A stretch of 64,000 bases of DNA, taken from contig CAVVMR010000010.1 of NCBI GenBank assembly GCA_963749515.1, positions 1 to 64,000 on the forward strand, read 5' to 3'. The notes below the pieces were generated by a model. It was not told where the DNA came from. It made no database searches and saw nothing but the letters and a program-made list of their open reading frames with translations. This DNA comes from Gaiellasilicea sp963749515. Its GTDB lineage: Bacteria; Actinomycetota; Thermoleophilia; Gaiellales; Gaiellaceae. The position numbers were made by a program, and so were the translations under genes. Shown here one piece after another: positions 24,505 through 32,985 of the stretch. Position 1 is the first letter of the stretch. Each line of letters opens with the position of its first letter.

Positions 24505-25500
24505 CTAATCGTGCGGGAGCTCCGCGCGGAGGGCCGTGCCGCGCTCGGGCGCACTCGACACAGCCAGCGCCCCGCCGAGGGCGGCGACCCGGTCGGCTAG
24601 GCCGCGCAGCCCGGTTCCCGCCTCGGGATCGGCGCCGCCGACGCCGTCGTCGACGATCTCGACCACCGTCGTCGCGTCTTGCCCGCAGACGCTCACCGTC
24701 ACGAGCGAGGCGCGGCTGTGCTTGGCGGCGTTCGCGAGGGCTTCCGCGGTGATGTAGTAGGCGGCCGCCTCGACCGCAGCCGGCAGCCGGACCGACGGCA
24801 CTTCCACGATCTCCACCGGAAGCACGGCTCGCTCGGCGAGCGCCGCGAGCGCAGGCCCGAGCCCTCGGTCGCCGAGCAGGCGCGGGTGCAACCCGCGGAC
24901 CAGCTGGCGGATCTCCTCGAGCGCGAGCGTCAGCTCCGTCTGGGCAGCCTCGACCAGCGCAGGCACCTCGCCGGGGTCGGTCTCGAGCCGCCGGCGCATC
25001 AGCTGAAGGTGGAGCGCGACCGTGACGAGTCGTTGCTGGGCGCCGTCGTGCAGGTTGCGCTCGACACGCCTGCGCTCGGCGTCGCCGGCCGCCACGATCC
25101 GTGCGCGCGACTCCTTCAGCTCGCGCGTTGCATCGTGCAGGTCGGTGACGTCGCGGACGATCGCCACGACCTCGTCCTCGGAGGCCGGCGCGATTCGAAC
25201 CTCGAAATCGCGCTCCTCCCCGAGATGCGTACGGAGCCGGTACTCGACGGTTGCGAGCCGGCCCGAGTCGAGGGCCGACCTGACGCAGGTCATGAGTTGC
25301 TCGGCGATCGCGGGCGGGAGCATGTCGCTCACCGTCGCGCCGATGACGACGTCCGGCGGGTTCGCGAGACGCGAGACGTCACCTGCGACCTCGAGGTAGG
25401 TGCCGTCCGCCCGCAGCCGCAGCAGCAGGTCGGGAAGGGCATCGAGCAGCGCTTGGAGGCGCGCTTCGACCGGTGAGGAGACCCCGTCCAAGGTTTTCAT
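24505..25500 (-). CDS. PAS-domain sensor histidine kinase, HisKA_3 type
   Basis: 331 residues, soluble. The PAS/PAC domain (about 10-125) reads LQALLDALPDLLLRLRADGTYLEV...FEVRIAPASEDEVVAIVRDVTD. The HisKA_3 phosphoacceptor is in RRVERNLHDGAQQRLVTVALHL. The HATPase shows NAAKHSRASL, VDDGVGGADPEAGTGLRGLADRVAALGG and a short tail ERGTALRAELP. Kinases of this class partner with NarL/LuxR regulators, but none is adjacent here, so it is an orphan. It is divergent from the HNH-like gene, with 40 bases between starts. Confidence 0.9.
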   Translation of the reverse strand: MKTLDGVSSPVEARLQALLDALPDLLLRLRADGTYLEVAGDVSRLANPPDVVIGATVSDMLPPAIAEQLMTCVRSALDSGRLATVEYRLRTHLGEERDFEVRIAPASEDEVVAIVRDVTDLHDATRELKESRARIVAAGDAERRRVERNLHDGAQQRLVTVALHLQLMRRRLETDPGEVPALVEAAQTELTLALEEIRQLVRGLHPRLLGDRGLGPALAALAERAVLPVEIVEVPSVRLPAAVEAAAYYITAEALANAAKHSRASLVTVSVCGQDATTVVEIVDDGVGGADPEAGTGLRGLADRVAALGGALAVSSAPERGTALRAELPHD

Positions 25501-25540
25501 GGTAGACGGCGTTCGGCGCTCGGGACGCTACGTTGAAGCC

Positions 25541-26095
25541 ATGGCTCAGCCGAGAAAGAAGTCGCTGCAGGACGTGCTGAGAGAGCGCCGAGGAGCCGCT
25601 CCGCTCCTGAGCGCCCGCGAGCTACGCGAGCGCGAGGCAGCGCGCCGGCGAGAGGAGGTCGAGGGGGAAGCTGCTCGCCTCGTCGCCCGATGGCGGGCGA
25701 AGCGCACCGCAGTCGACGCGGAGGGCAAGCTGACACCCGTGATCTACGCGGCGGTCTTCGCGTCGAGCCGGCCCGCCTACCTGGCGAGCAAGCACTGGTC
25801 GCGCCGCTCGTCGGCGCAGCGCAAGGCGATGCCCGCCTGCGAGGTCGCGCAGTGCGGGGGGACCGACGGGCTGCGTGCCCACCACGTCAGTCACGACGCG
25901 CTCGGGGCCGAGCGTGCCGGCGACCTGATCACCCTGTGCGAGCGCTGCCTGCGACGAGCCGTGAAGCTCGAGCAGGAGCTCGGCCGCACCGGTTCGCGGG
26001 CCGAGCTCCAGGCACTCGATCCCGAGCGGCCGCTCTACGACTCAGCCGCGATCGCAGCGCTGAGGGCAAAGCACAGCCGGCCACTCGAGCCGTAG
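25541..26095 (+). CDS. HNH-like zinc-binding protein
   Basis: 184 residues from ATG 25541. The N-terminal half is a charged Arg/Glu-rich helix (VLRERRGAAPLLSARELREREAARRREE). The C-terminal half holds an HNH-type treble-clef zinc site: two Cys in MPACEVAQCGG, His-His in LRAHHVSHDA, and LCERC. The spacing fits an McrA/HNH fold. The product may be a DNA-binding nuclease-like factor, but the active-site triad is not certain and a purely structural zinc finger is possible. No restriction or phage genes adjoin it. Confidence 0.65.
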   Translation: MAQPRKKSLQDVLRERRGAAPLLSARELREREAARRREEVEGEAARLVARWRAKRTAVDAEGKLTPVIYAAVFASSRPAYLASKHWSRRSSAQRKAMPACEVAQCGGTDGLRAHHVSHDALGAERAGDLITLCERCLRRAVKLEQELGRTGSRAELQALDPERPLYDSAAIAALRAKHSRPLEP

Positions 26096-26111
26096 CAGTC
26101 GTCGCCGTTCG

Positions 26112-27065
26112 CTACCCGCAGGCGACTCCAAGGCACTGCATCGGGTCGCGGTTGTTCCGCGCCCGGTTGCAACCGTCGTCGACCACGCCCGTCAGGTTCG
26201 TCATGATCCCGAGCCCGCCGTTCAGGTTCGCGGTATTCGACGCGACCGTGTAGAACGGGCCGTTCTCCGCGATCTGGTCGACGATCACAAGGCCGTGGCC
26301 GAAGTTTCCTCGGGTCACGTTCCCGCTGACCACGCCCGGGCTGTCGTCGACGTTGATGCCGATGCCGCCGTTGTCGTTCGCGACGTTTCGGAAGGTCTCC
26401 CCGCTCGACCGCGTCCGGAAGATGCCCGCGCTCGTGTTGTGGGACGCGACGTTCTCGGCGAGCGAGGCACCGCAGAACTGCAGCCGGATGCCGACGTCGT
26501 TTCTGACGGACCGATTGCCCTCGATCTCGGCATCACCGGCGAACGTGTCGCGACAGAAGATGCCGATGCCCGTGAGGTCGGCGAGCGTGTTGTCCGCGAT
26601 GCGGCTCGACGCGGCGCCAAAGGCGACGATCCCGTCGACCGCGAAGCGGACCTTGTTGTCGAGAATGTGGTTCGCGTCCGTTCCGTTGTCGGTGCGGGCG
26701 AGCCGGATGCCGGTGACGACGTTGCGGATGACGAGGCCCTCCACGGTCGAGCCGGTCGTGTTGAACAGCTTGACGCCATCGGCGAAACCGCTGATGCTGC
26801 CGTTCTTCACCGTGACGCCGGTCCGGTCCGTGACGTCGACTCCGACCCCCGTCCCGTTCGCCAGCCCCTTGATGGCGAAGCCGTTCAGGTTGATCGTGAT
26901 GTTGTCCCCTCCGACGACGAGGCCGGATGCACAGTTCTTGAGCGACTTGCTGAGCGTGACGTTCTGGGTGACGACGGCGCCACAGGCGGGTGACCACGTC
27001 GTCGCGCCGGCGGTGGGAACGACGGTGGCGGCGAATAGAACGACAAGTGACAGGCGAAGCTTCAT
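26112..27065 (-). CDS. Exported right-handed parallel beta-helix protein
   Basis: 317 residues from ATG 27065. A signal peptide (LSLVVLFAATVVPTAGA) precedes about ten imperfect PbH1 coils of 21-24 residues, recognisable by N-rich turns: NITINLNGFAIKG, GVTVKNGSISGFADGVKLFN, STVEGLVIRNVVTGIRL, SRIADNTLADLTGIGIF. The coils carry three to four cysteines, including the N-terminal CGAVVTQNVTLSKSLKNC pair. NosD/pectate-lyase-like folds of this sort bind or cleave polysaccharides; no catalytic Asp cluster is evident. The closing DPMQCLGVACG is a small Cys-rich cap. Confidence 0.8.
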   Translation of the reverse strand: MKLRLSLVVLFAATVVPTAGATTWSPACGAVVTQNVTLSKSLKNCASGLVVGGDNITINLNGFAIKGLANGTGVGVDVTDRTGVTVKNGSISGFADGVKLFNTTGSTVEGLVIRNVVTGIRLARTDNGTDANHILDNKVRFAVDGIVAFGAASSRIADNTLADLTGIGIFCRDTFAGDAEIEGNRSVRNDVGIRLQFCGASLAENVASHNTSAGIFRTRSSGETFRNVANDNGGIGINVDDSPGVVSGNVTRGNFGHGLVIVDQIAENGPFYTVASNTANLNGGLGIMTNLTGVVDDGCNRARNNRDPMQCLGVACG

Positions 27066-27250
27066 GTGAGCCCCTTCGGTTCGCGGCGGAGACACGATCG
27101 TCCCACTGGATCGCGTCGGCGGACACTGGCGGTTCGGCTAGTCATACGAATGCTGTCTCCTGGCAACTCGCGCGTGGGATCGTGCCGAGCGGAGCGACAC
27201 AGATCGGTGTCGCTTGACATCGGGAGCGGTACGAGCGTTCAATCGCTGAC

Positions 27251-28270
27251 ATGTCACCGGCCGGTACGAGCGCAGCGCCTTCGACGCCGCATCTTGGTGC
27301 GAGGCTCGTCGCCGCAGTGGCGGGTCGACCTCTCGTCGCAATCGTAATTGCTCTGGCGGCCGTCGGCGTTGCCCTCGCCGCGACCCAAGGGGTGGTCGAG
27401 CTCGGGCAGGCGACGATCAACGGACTCGTCGCCGGCAACTACTACGCGCTCGGCGCGGTCGGGTTGACGCTGATCTTCGGAGTGCTTCGCCTGGTGAACT
27501 TCGCGCACGGCGAGTTCCTCACGCTCGGGGCGTACCTGATGCTCGTCTTCTCCTCGTTCGACCTGCCGCTCGTCGCTGCGGCAGGTCTGGGCGTCGTCGC
27601 AACCGCGATCTTCAGTGTCGGGCTCGAGATCGGCGTGTGGAGGCCCGTTCGACGTCGAGGCGCAGGCGAGTTGCAGCTGCTTCTGTTCGCGCTCGGTCTC
27701 GCGTTCTTCATGCGCAACGGCATCGCCTTCGTGGCCGGCTCCGAGGATCGACAGACCGGAGCCGACGTGACGAAGTCGGTGGCTCTGGGGGAGCTGAGGA
27801 TCGGGCGGACCGAGCTGATCGTCACGCTGCTCGGGATCGCGACGATCGTGCTCGTCGCCGCGGCCCTTCGTTCGACCTCGCTGGGCAAGCAGGCGCGTGC
27901 GCTTGCGGACAACATTCAGCTCGCGGAGACGACCGGCATCGACACGGACCGGATCGTGTTGATCACGTGGGCAGTCAGTGGCGGGCTGGCCGGACTGGCG
28001 GGCATCTTCTACGCGCTGCCCGCCGGCACCGCGAACCCGAACTTCGGCTTCTCGTTGATTCTCAGCATCTTCGCCGCCGTGGTTGTTGGCGGCATTGGCA
28101 ACGCCTACGGCGCCCTCGCAGGCGGACTGCTCATCGGCCTCGTGCAGGAGTGGTCGACGCTCGTGCTCGAGCCGAGCGTGAAGGTCGCCGTCGGCTTCGC
28201 GATGTTGATCCTCGTGCTGCTGGTCCGCCCGCGCGGTCTCTTCGGAAGGGCAGTGTCGGCCGACCGATGA
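27251..28270 (+). CDS. livH: Branched-chain amino-acid ABC transporter permease LivH
   Basis: 339 residues from ATG 27251. About eight helices follow a ~25-residue cytoplasmic start. Typical LivH signatures are TINGLVAGNYYALGAVGLTLIFGVLRLVNFAHGEFLTLGAY and the coupling loop RSTSLGKQARALADNIQLAETTGID. The C-terminus is GRAVSADR. It forms the translocation pore with LivM, whose start overlaps its stop (ATGA). The upstream 185 bases hold TTGACA at about 27214 as a possible -35 without a convincing -10. Confidence 0.93.
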   Translation: MSPAGTSAAPSTPHLGARLVAAVAGRPLVAIVIALAAVGVALAATQGVVELGQATINGLVAGNYYALGAVGLTLIFGVLRLVNFAHGEFLTLGAYLMLVFSSFDLPLVAAAGLGVVATAIFSVGLEIGVWRPVRRRGAGELQLLLFALGLAFFMRNGIAFVAGSEDRQTGADVTKSVALGELRIGRTELIVTLLGIATIVLVAAALRSTSLGKQARALADNIQLAETTGIDTDRIVLITWAVSGGLAGLAGIFYALPAGTANPNFGFSLILSIFAAVVVGGIGNAYGALAGGLLIGLVQEWSTLVLEPSVKVAVGFAMLILVLLVRPRGLFGRAVSADR

Positions 28271-29241
28271 ACGCATCCGGCCTCCTCGCGGTCTCGTTCG
28301 ACTTTCTCACCAACGGAGACTTCTGGATCAACGTCGGCGTGCTCGCCACGACCTACGGCGTCTTCGCGCTCGGCATCCAGCTCAACGTCGGCACGACCGG
28401 CATCTTCAACTTCGGGCAGGCGGGCTTCATGGCCGTCGGCTCGTATGCGATGGGAATCCTCGTCGTCCGGGAGGGAGTCTCGTTCTGGCTCGCGATGGTG
28501 CTCGGGATCGTGGTGGCGATGGCGGCCGCGATCCTCGTCGGGCTCCCGTCCTTGCGGTTGCGAACCGACTACTTCGCGATCTCGACCCTGGCTTTCAGCG
28601 AGATCGTCAGGTACCTCGCCGACGCCTGGGACGGGCTCACGGGCGGCAACCTCGGGCTCTTCGGCTACACGAACACATGGACGGACGCCTCGGCCCGCAT
28701 CGACGTCTGGCTCGAGCGGATCGGCATCGGCCAGCGGTTCCTGCTGCCGCTTCTCCTCGTCAACGTTGCCCTGCTCATCGTCCTGACGGCGCTCGTGGCG
28801 CTGCTCGTCCGCTCGCCGTGGGGGCGTGTGCTGAAGGCGATCCGCGAGGACGAGGACGCCGCCCGGGCGCTCGGCAAGAACACGTTCGCCTACAAGCTCC
28901 AGTCCCTGTCGATCGCCGCCGCTCTGGCTTCGATCGCCGGGTACATGCTGGCGATCAACATCTCGATTCTCTCGCCGCAGAACTTCGATCCGATTCTGAC
29001 CGCCTACGGCTTCGTGATCATCATCCTCGGCGGGCTCGGCAGCTACCTCGGGGTGATGGTCGGGTCGTTCTTCCTCATCTTCCTGCTCGAGGCGACCCGC
29101 TACCTCGACCTGCCGCTTACGGACGCCCGGGTCGCGGCACTCCGTTTCATGATCGTCGGACTCGTGCTGATGGTGCTCGTCGTCTTCCGCCCGCAAGGCT
29201 TGTTCGGCAAGAGCCAGGAGCTCTCCCTCCGTGGCCGCTGA
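28267..29241 (+). CDS. livM: Branched-chain amino-acid ABC transporter permease LivM
   Basis: 324 residues from ATG 28267. LivM features include LGIQLNVGTTGIFNFGQAGFMAVGSYAMG near the start, LRLRTDYFAISTLAFSEIVRYL and the coupling loop LVRSPWGRVLKAIREDEDAARALGKN before a C-terminal helix bundle ending VVFRPQGLFGKSQEL. It pairs with LivH in the membrane. Reading-frame overlaps with livH (4 bases) and livG (11 bases) show one operon with coupled translation. Confidence 0.93.
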   Translation: MNASGLLAVSFDFLTNGDFWINVGVLATTYGVFALGIQLNVGTTGIFNFGQAGFMAVGSYAMGILVVREGVSFWLAMVLGIVVAMAAAILVGLPSLRLRTDYFAISTLAFSEIVRYLADAWDGLTGGNLGLFGYTNTWTDASARIDVWLERIGIGQRFLLPLLLVNVALLIVLTALVALLVRSPWGRVLKAIREDEDAARALGKNTFAYKLQSLSIAAALASIAGYMLAINISILSPQNFDPILTAYGFVIIILGGLGSYLGVMVGSFFLIFLLEATRYLDLPLTDARVAALRFMIVGLVLMVLVVFRPQGLFGKSQELSLRGR

Positions 29242-30043
29242 GGCACAACATCCCATGTCGGCGCTGCTCAGCATCCGGGATGTCTCGAAGCGCTTCGGCG
29301 GGCTGGCGGCCGTCAACGGGGTCACGTTCGACGTCCCCGAGGGGTCGATCACCGCGCTGATCGGTCCGAACGGAGCCGGCAAGTCGACGCTCTTCAACGT
29401 CGTCACCGGCTTCGAGCGGGCCGACCGCGGCCAGGTGCTCCTCGACGACCACTCGATCTTCCGGCACAGTCCGCATGCGATCGCCCGGCGGGGGATGGTG
29501 CGGACCTTCCAGCTGACGAAGGCGCTGTCGGTGATGTCCGTCCTGGACAACATGCTGCTCGGCAACCCGCACAACCCCGGCGAGCGGCTCGGCCTGGCGG
29601 CCGTGCGACCTGCCTGGCGCCGGGCCGAGCGGCGGGCGAAGGACAAGGCCCGCGAGCTGCTCGAGGTGTTCGGCCTCGCCGCGAAGTCGGACGACTACGC
29701 CGGGACGCTCTCGGGCGGCCAGCGAAAGCTGCTCGAGCTCGCCCGTGCGCTGATGCTCGATCCACGTCTGCTCCTCCTCGACGAGCCGCTTGCCGGCGTC
29801 AACCGGACGCTCGGCCGCTCTCTGCTCGAGCACATCGAGAACCTTCGCGCCGAGCGTCGCCTGACGATCCTGCTCGTCGAGCACGACATGGATGTCGTGA
29901 TGCGACACTCGGACCGCGTCGTGGTCATGGCCGAGGGCCGTGTCGTCGCCGCGGGCACTCCCGCGGAGGTGCGGAGCGACGAGCGCGTCGTCGCGGCCTA
30001 CCTCGGCACCGTCAGCTCCGACCAGGAGAGCGCGGATGGCTGA
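29231..30043 (+). CDS. livG: Branched-chain amino-acid ABC transporter ATPase LivG
   Basis: 270 residues from GTG 29231, chosen because AGGAG lies 9 bases upstream; ATG 29255 is an alternative. Walker A is GPNGAGKST, the signature LSGGQRKLLELARAL, Walker B LLLLDEPLAGVN and the switch His VEHDMDVVMRHSD. The insertion GNPHNPGERLGLAAVRPAWRRAERRAKDKARELL is typical of LivG. One deviation is visible: Walker B is followed by GVNRTLGRSL rather than the usual GLNP. It works as a heterodimer with LivF. Confidence 0.93.
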   Translation: MAAEAQHPMSALLSIRDVSKRFGGLAAVNGVTFDVPEGSITALIGPNGAGKSTLFNVVTGFERADRGQVLLDDHSIFRHSPHAIARRGMVRTFQLTKALSVMSVLDNMLLGNPHNPGERLGLAAVRPAWRRAERRAKDKARELLEVFGLAAKSDDYAGTLSGGQRKLLELARALMLDPRLLLLDEPLAGVNRTLGRSLLEHIENLRAERRLTILLVEHDMDVVMRHSDRVVVMAEGRVVAAGTPAEVRSDERVVAAYLGTVSSDQESADG

Positions 30044-30788
30044 CGCTCCGGCAACGGTCCTGGCCGTGGAGGGTGTCGTCGCCGGCTACTTCGCCGACGT
30101 CCCGATCCTCAACGGCGTCGACGTCGCCGTCGCGCGGGGCGAGATGGTCACGATCGTCGGGCCGAACGGCGCGGGGAAGTCGACGCTCGTCAAGGCGGTG
30201 ATCGGACTGTTGCGTCCGTGGGCCGGGAAGGTCCTGCTCGACGGAGACGACGTCACCGGCCGGAAGCCGCACACAATCGTGGCGAAGGGCGTCGGGTACG
30301 TCGCGCAGCGCCAGAACGTCTTCCCGACGATGACCGTGATGGAGAACCTCGAGCTGGGGGCGCTCGGGTTGCGCAAGGGCGCATCCGCCTCGAGCGAGGC
30401 CGACACGTTCGAGCTCTTCCCGCGTCTGAAGGAACGGCGCCGCCAGCTCGCGGGAACGCTGTCGGGCGGCGAGCGGCAGATGCTCGCGCTCGCGCGGGCG
30501 CTGATGGCCAAGCCCGACGTGCTTCTGCTCGACGAGCCTTCCGCCGGTCTCGCGCCGATGGCGATGGACATCATCTTCGAGCGGATCGAGGCCATCAACG
30601 CCGGCGGGGTTGCGATTCTGATGGTCGAGCAGAACGCCCGCCGCTCACTCGCGATCTCGCACCGCGGCTACGTCCTCGACACGGGCCGCAACCGGTTCGA
30701 GGGATCCGGCCGCGAGCTGCTCGCGAACCCAGAGGTCGTCGACCTGTACCTGGGTGGCGGTGCGGGCCGCCTCGACACGGACGCCTAG
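30036..30788 (+). CDS. livF: Branched-chain amino-acid ABC transporter ATPase LivF
   Basis: 250 residues from ATG 30036, overlapping livG by 8 bases. Walker A is GPNGAGKST, the Q-loop VAQRQNVFPTMTVMENLELG, the signature LSGGERQMLALARALMAKPDVLLLDEPSAGLAP and the switch region VEQNARRSLAISHRGYVLDTGR. It is the last gene of livHMGF. It ends convergent, with 4-base overlap, with the small gene at 30785-31138. The cognate binding protein is probably the one encoded at 31255, beyond that gene. Confidence 0.93.
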   Translation: MADAPATVLAVEGVVAGYFADVPILNGVDVAVARGEMVTIVGPNGAGKSTLVKAVIGLLRPWAGKVLLDGDDVTGRKPHTIVAKGVGYVAQRQNVFPTMTVMENLELGALGLRKGASASSEADTFELFPRLKERRRQLAGTLSGGERQMLALARALMAKPDVLLLDEPSAGLAPMAMDIIFERIEAINAGGVAILMVEQNARRSLAISHRGYVLDTGRNRFEGSGRELLANPEVVDLYLGGGAGRLDTDA

Positions 30789-31138
30789 TTGTCGAGCAGG
30801 AACAGAGGCCTGCCCACACGCACCTCGAGGCGGAGCATGTTCCCGAGCTCGGAGGTGCGAAGCTCGTGAACCATCCGAACGATCACGGCGAGGTCGTCGA
30901 CGTCGTAGAGCGCATAGATCGAGTACGGCAGCGACAGGGGCTGGCCGGTCGCGAAGAGGTCGTCGTCGAACGATCCGACGAGGCGCGCCCCAGCCGTGGT
31001 AGCGCGCTGCAGGAGGCTTGCGAAGAGGTCGAGCGCGTGCGCTCGAGCCTCGCTCGAGGCGCCGTACCAGCCCCCTGTCGATGCGGCGAGGATGAGGACG
31101 CGATACGGCGGGTCGAAGTCGGGAGTCGTGTACTCCAT
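30785..31138 (-). CDS. Small alpha/beta-barrel-like protein, perhaps darcynin/IacB-like
   Basis: 117 residues. It opens with a strand (YRVLILAASTGGWYG) and continues through a long helix (EARAHALDLFASLLQRATTAG) to VGSFDDDLFATGQPLSLPYSIYALYDVDDLAVIVRMVHELRTSEL and a C-terminal strand. The order of strand, helix, Asp-rich loop and LRxSxL helix resembles small ferredoxin-like proteins of the darcynin/IacB type; this is a recollection and not firm. It is divergent from the substrate-binding protein, with a 116-base spacer containing the ATTGAA palindrome, so it is likely part of the same regulon. Confidence 0.6.
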   Translation of the reverse strand: MEYTTPDFDPPYRVLILAASTGGWYGASSEARAHALDLFASLLQRATTAGARLVGSFDDDLFATGQPLSLPYSIYALYDVDDLAVIVRMVHELRTSELGNMLRLEVRVGRPLFLLDN

Positions 31139-31177
31139 CGGCGCGCGAGCCTATAGCACCCGGCTCGATTTCGACAT

Positions 31178-31195
31178 ATTGAAACGCTCTTCAAT
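31178..31195. promoter_or_regulatory. Candidate operator: ATTGAA-N6-TTCAAT palindrome
   Basis: A perfect 6-bp inverted repeat with 6-base spacer lies in the AT-rich centre (ACATATTGAA) of the 116-base divergent spacer between 30785-31138 and the binding protein at 31255. It sits 60 bases before the binding-protein start and 40 before the other gene. The XRE-cupin regulator encoded at 32982 in the same operon is the natural candidate ligand. Confidence 0.55.
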
Positions 31196-31254
31196 TTGCT
31201 GTACGGTCGCCGCACCGCCTCGGCGGAGAGACCAGGATCGAAAGGGAGGGTTCG

Positions 31255-32508
31255 ATGCGAAAGACGACGCTCAGGTCATTCATCCTCGTCGTGGTGGTTG
31301 CGCTCTCGGTGAGCGCGTCGACTGCAGGGGCGCGGGAGTCGGCCGGCTACACACTCCGGATCGGCGACGTCGTGCCGTTCACGGGCGCTTCGGCGGTCTT
31401 CGGGCCGGCGTACGCGAAGTCGGCAGGGCTTGCAGTGCAGCAGGCAAAGGTGGCGCTTCGGCGGGCCGGTGTCACGGACGTGAAGATCCAGATCGAGCAC
31501 GCGGACGACGCGACGACGCCCGAGGGCGGAGTGAGCGCGGCGCGCAAGCTGATCGCCAACGGCGCCGACTGCATGCTCGGCGCTCTCACCTCGGCCAGCT
31601 CGATCGCGATGGCGCAGGCGGCAACGGTGCCCGCGCGCATTCCTCAGATCGGGCCGAACAACTCCAGCCCGGCGCTCACGGATCTCAAGGACAACGGGTA
31701 CTTCTTCCGCGTCATGCCCTCCGACACGCTGCAGGCGCCCGTGCTGGCACGCGCGATCCTGCAGGAGATGGGTCGGGGACAGCTGATCTCGCTCGCCGGA
31801 CGCAACGATGCGTTCGGCACCGGGCTGCTCCCGCGGTTGAAGACGAATCTCGAGCGGCTCGGCCTGAGGGTGCAGGGCCCACTGCTCTACGACCCGACGG
31901 CCGCGAGCTACAACTCCGAGGCGGGCGACATCGTCAGGAACAACCCCGACGCGTACGTGATCCTGGACTTCCCGGGCAACTACGCGAAGATCGGCTCGGC
32001 GCTGCTCCGCACCGGACGCTTCAACGGGAACAAGCTCTTCGTCGCCGGCGGCTGGCCCGCGACGATTCCGTCGTTCATCCCGACCGAGTCGCTCGAGGGC
32101 GCTCGGGGCACCGCGGCGGGCTCACCGCTCGGCACGAAGGCGGCGGACGCGTTCCACAAGCTGTTCACGACGTCACCGGGGCTGAAGGACCGGCAGACGC
32201 TCGAGCTCAACAACTTCGACGGCGCGATGATGTGCATCCTCGCCTCGATCGCCGCGAAGTCGGGCAAGGGATCGGACATCGCCAAGCAGATCACGCGCGT
32301 GTCGTCGCCACCCGGGCGCACGTACACCTACCTCAACCTGACGCAGGCGATCAAAGACCTGCGGGCGGGCAAGGACATCAACTACGAAGGCGTCGGCGGC
32401 AGCGCCGACCTGGATGCAAACGGCGACCTGAAGACCGCGATCTACAACGTCTTCACCTACAAGGACGGGAAGCAGACCGTGTTGCGCCAGATCAGGATCC
32501 GGCAGTAG
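31255..32508 (+). CDS. LivK-type ABC transporter substrate-binding protein
   Basis: 417 residues from ATG 31255 behind GAAAGGGAGG. The signal peptide is FILVVVVALSVSASTAGA. The family-6 binding fold begins YTLRIGDVVPFTGASAVFGPAYAKSAGLAVQQAK and includes the helix LTSASSIAMAQAATVPARIPQIGPNNSSPALTDL, which surrounds the amino-acid alpha-carboxylate, and GRNDAFGTGLLPRLKTNLERLG. It belongs to the branched-chain amino-acid/amide-binding group. It is probably the receptor for livHMGF just upstream. A 12-bp GC hairpin follows its stop. Confidence 0.92.
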   Translation: MRKTTLRSFILVVVVALSVSASTAGARESAGYTLRIGDVVPFTGASAVFGPAYAKSAGLAVQQAKVALRRAGVTDVKIQIEHADDATTPEGGVSAARKLIANGADCMLGALTSASSIAMAQAATVPARIPQIGPNNSSPALTDLKDNGYFFRVMPSDTLQAPVLARAILQEMGRGQLISLAGRNDAFGTGLLPRLKTNLERLGLRVQGPLLYDPTAASYNSEAGDIVRNNPDAYVILDFPGNYAKIGSALLRTGRFNGNKLFVAGGWPATIPSFIPTESLEGARGTAAGSPLGTKAADAFHKLFTTSPGLKDRQTLELNNFDGAMMCILASIAAKSGKGSDIAKQITRVSSPPGRTYTYLNLTQAIKDLRAGKDINYEGVGGSADLDANGDLKTAIYNVFTYKDGKQTVLRQIRIRQ

Positions 32509-32520
32509 CCGGACGTGCGA

Positions 32521-32548
32521 GATCCCGGGGCCGCAAGGCCCCGGGATC
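32521..32548 (+). terminator. Perfect GC hairpin with GCAA tetraloop after the binding-protein gene
   Basis: GATCCCGGGGCC and GGCCCCGGGATC form a 12-bp perfect stem closed by the GNRA loop GCAA, 12 bases after the stop at 32508 and 9 bases before the next ATG. No T-run follows. It may protect the binding-protein mRNA end or reduce read-through, giving more binding protein than enzymes, a common device in ABC operons. Confidence 0.65.
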
Positions 32549-32556
32549 CCCTCCTC

Positions 32557-32985
32557 ATGACCTCGCTCTCTCACTGTGCGACGACCGCCTGCGACGCCGC
32601 GGCCGACGTGGCCTTCGCGTTCCTCGCGGACACGTCCCGGCTGGGTTCCTGGGCGCTCGGTTGCTGGGACGCGGAGCCGGCCGGCGAGCGGACGGTTCGG
32701 GGAACGTCGCTCTTCGACGCCACGACGTCGTACGTGCGAGCCGACCCCGACTCGGCGCGGCTGAGCATCGACTTCGCCGTAGGCGCAGACCCCGACGAGC
32801 TCGTGCACCGCATCTCGGCACGCGTCATCCCGGGCACCGCGCTCGGCTACGGAGAGAACAGGAGCCTCGTGACACTGCTCGCGTGGAGGCCGGCACAGAT
32901 GTCCGACGAACGGTGGTCACGTCTCGTCGCCAGCCACGAGGCCGAGATCCTGCTCCTCCGCGCCCGGATCGAGGAGGCGGCATGA
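32557..32985 (+). CDS. SRPBCC-fold protein
   Basis: 142 residues from ATG 32557. The START/SRPBCC outline is visible: first strand SLSHCATTACDAAADVAFAFLADTSRLGSWALGCWD, middle strands with ERTVRGTSLFDATTSYVRADPD and SIDFAVGADPDEL, and a long C-terminal helix WSRLVASHEAEILLLRARIEEA. Such proteins have a deep hydrophobic pocket and often bind lipids or aromatic compounds. Its stop overlaps the XRE-cupin start, so it is translated with the regulator and aminotransferase. The ligand is unknown. Confidence 0.8.
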   Translation: MTSLSHCATTACDAAADVAFAFLADTSRLGSWALGCWDAEPAGERTVRGTSLFDATTSYVRADPDSARLSIDFAVGADPDELVHRISARVIPGTALGYGENRSLVTLLAWRPAQMSDERWSRLVASHEAEILLLRARIEEAA

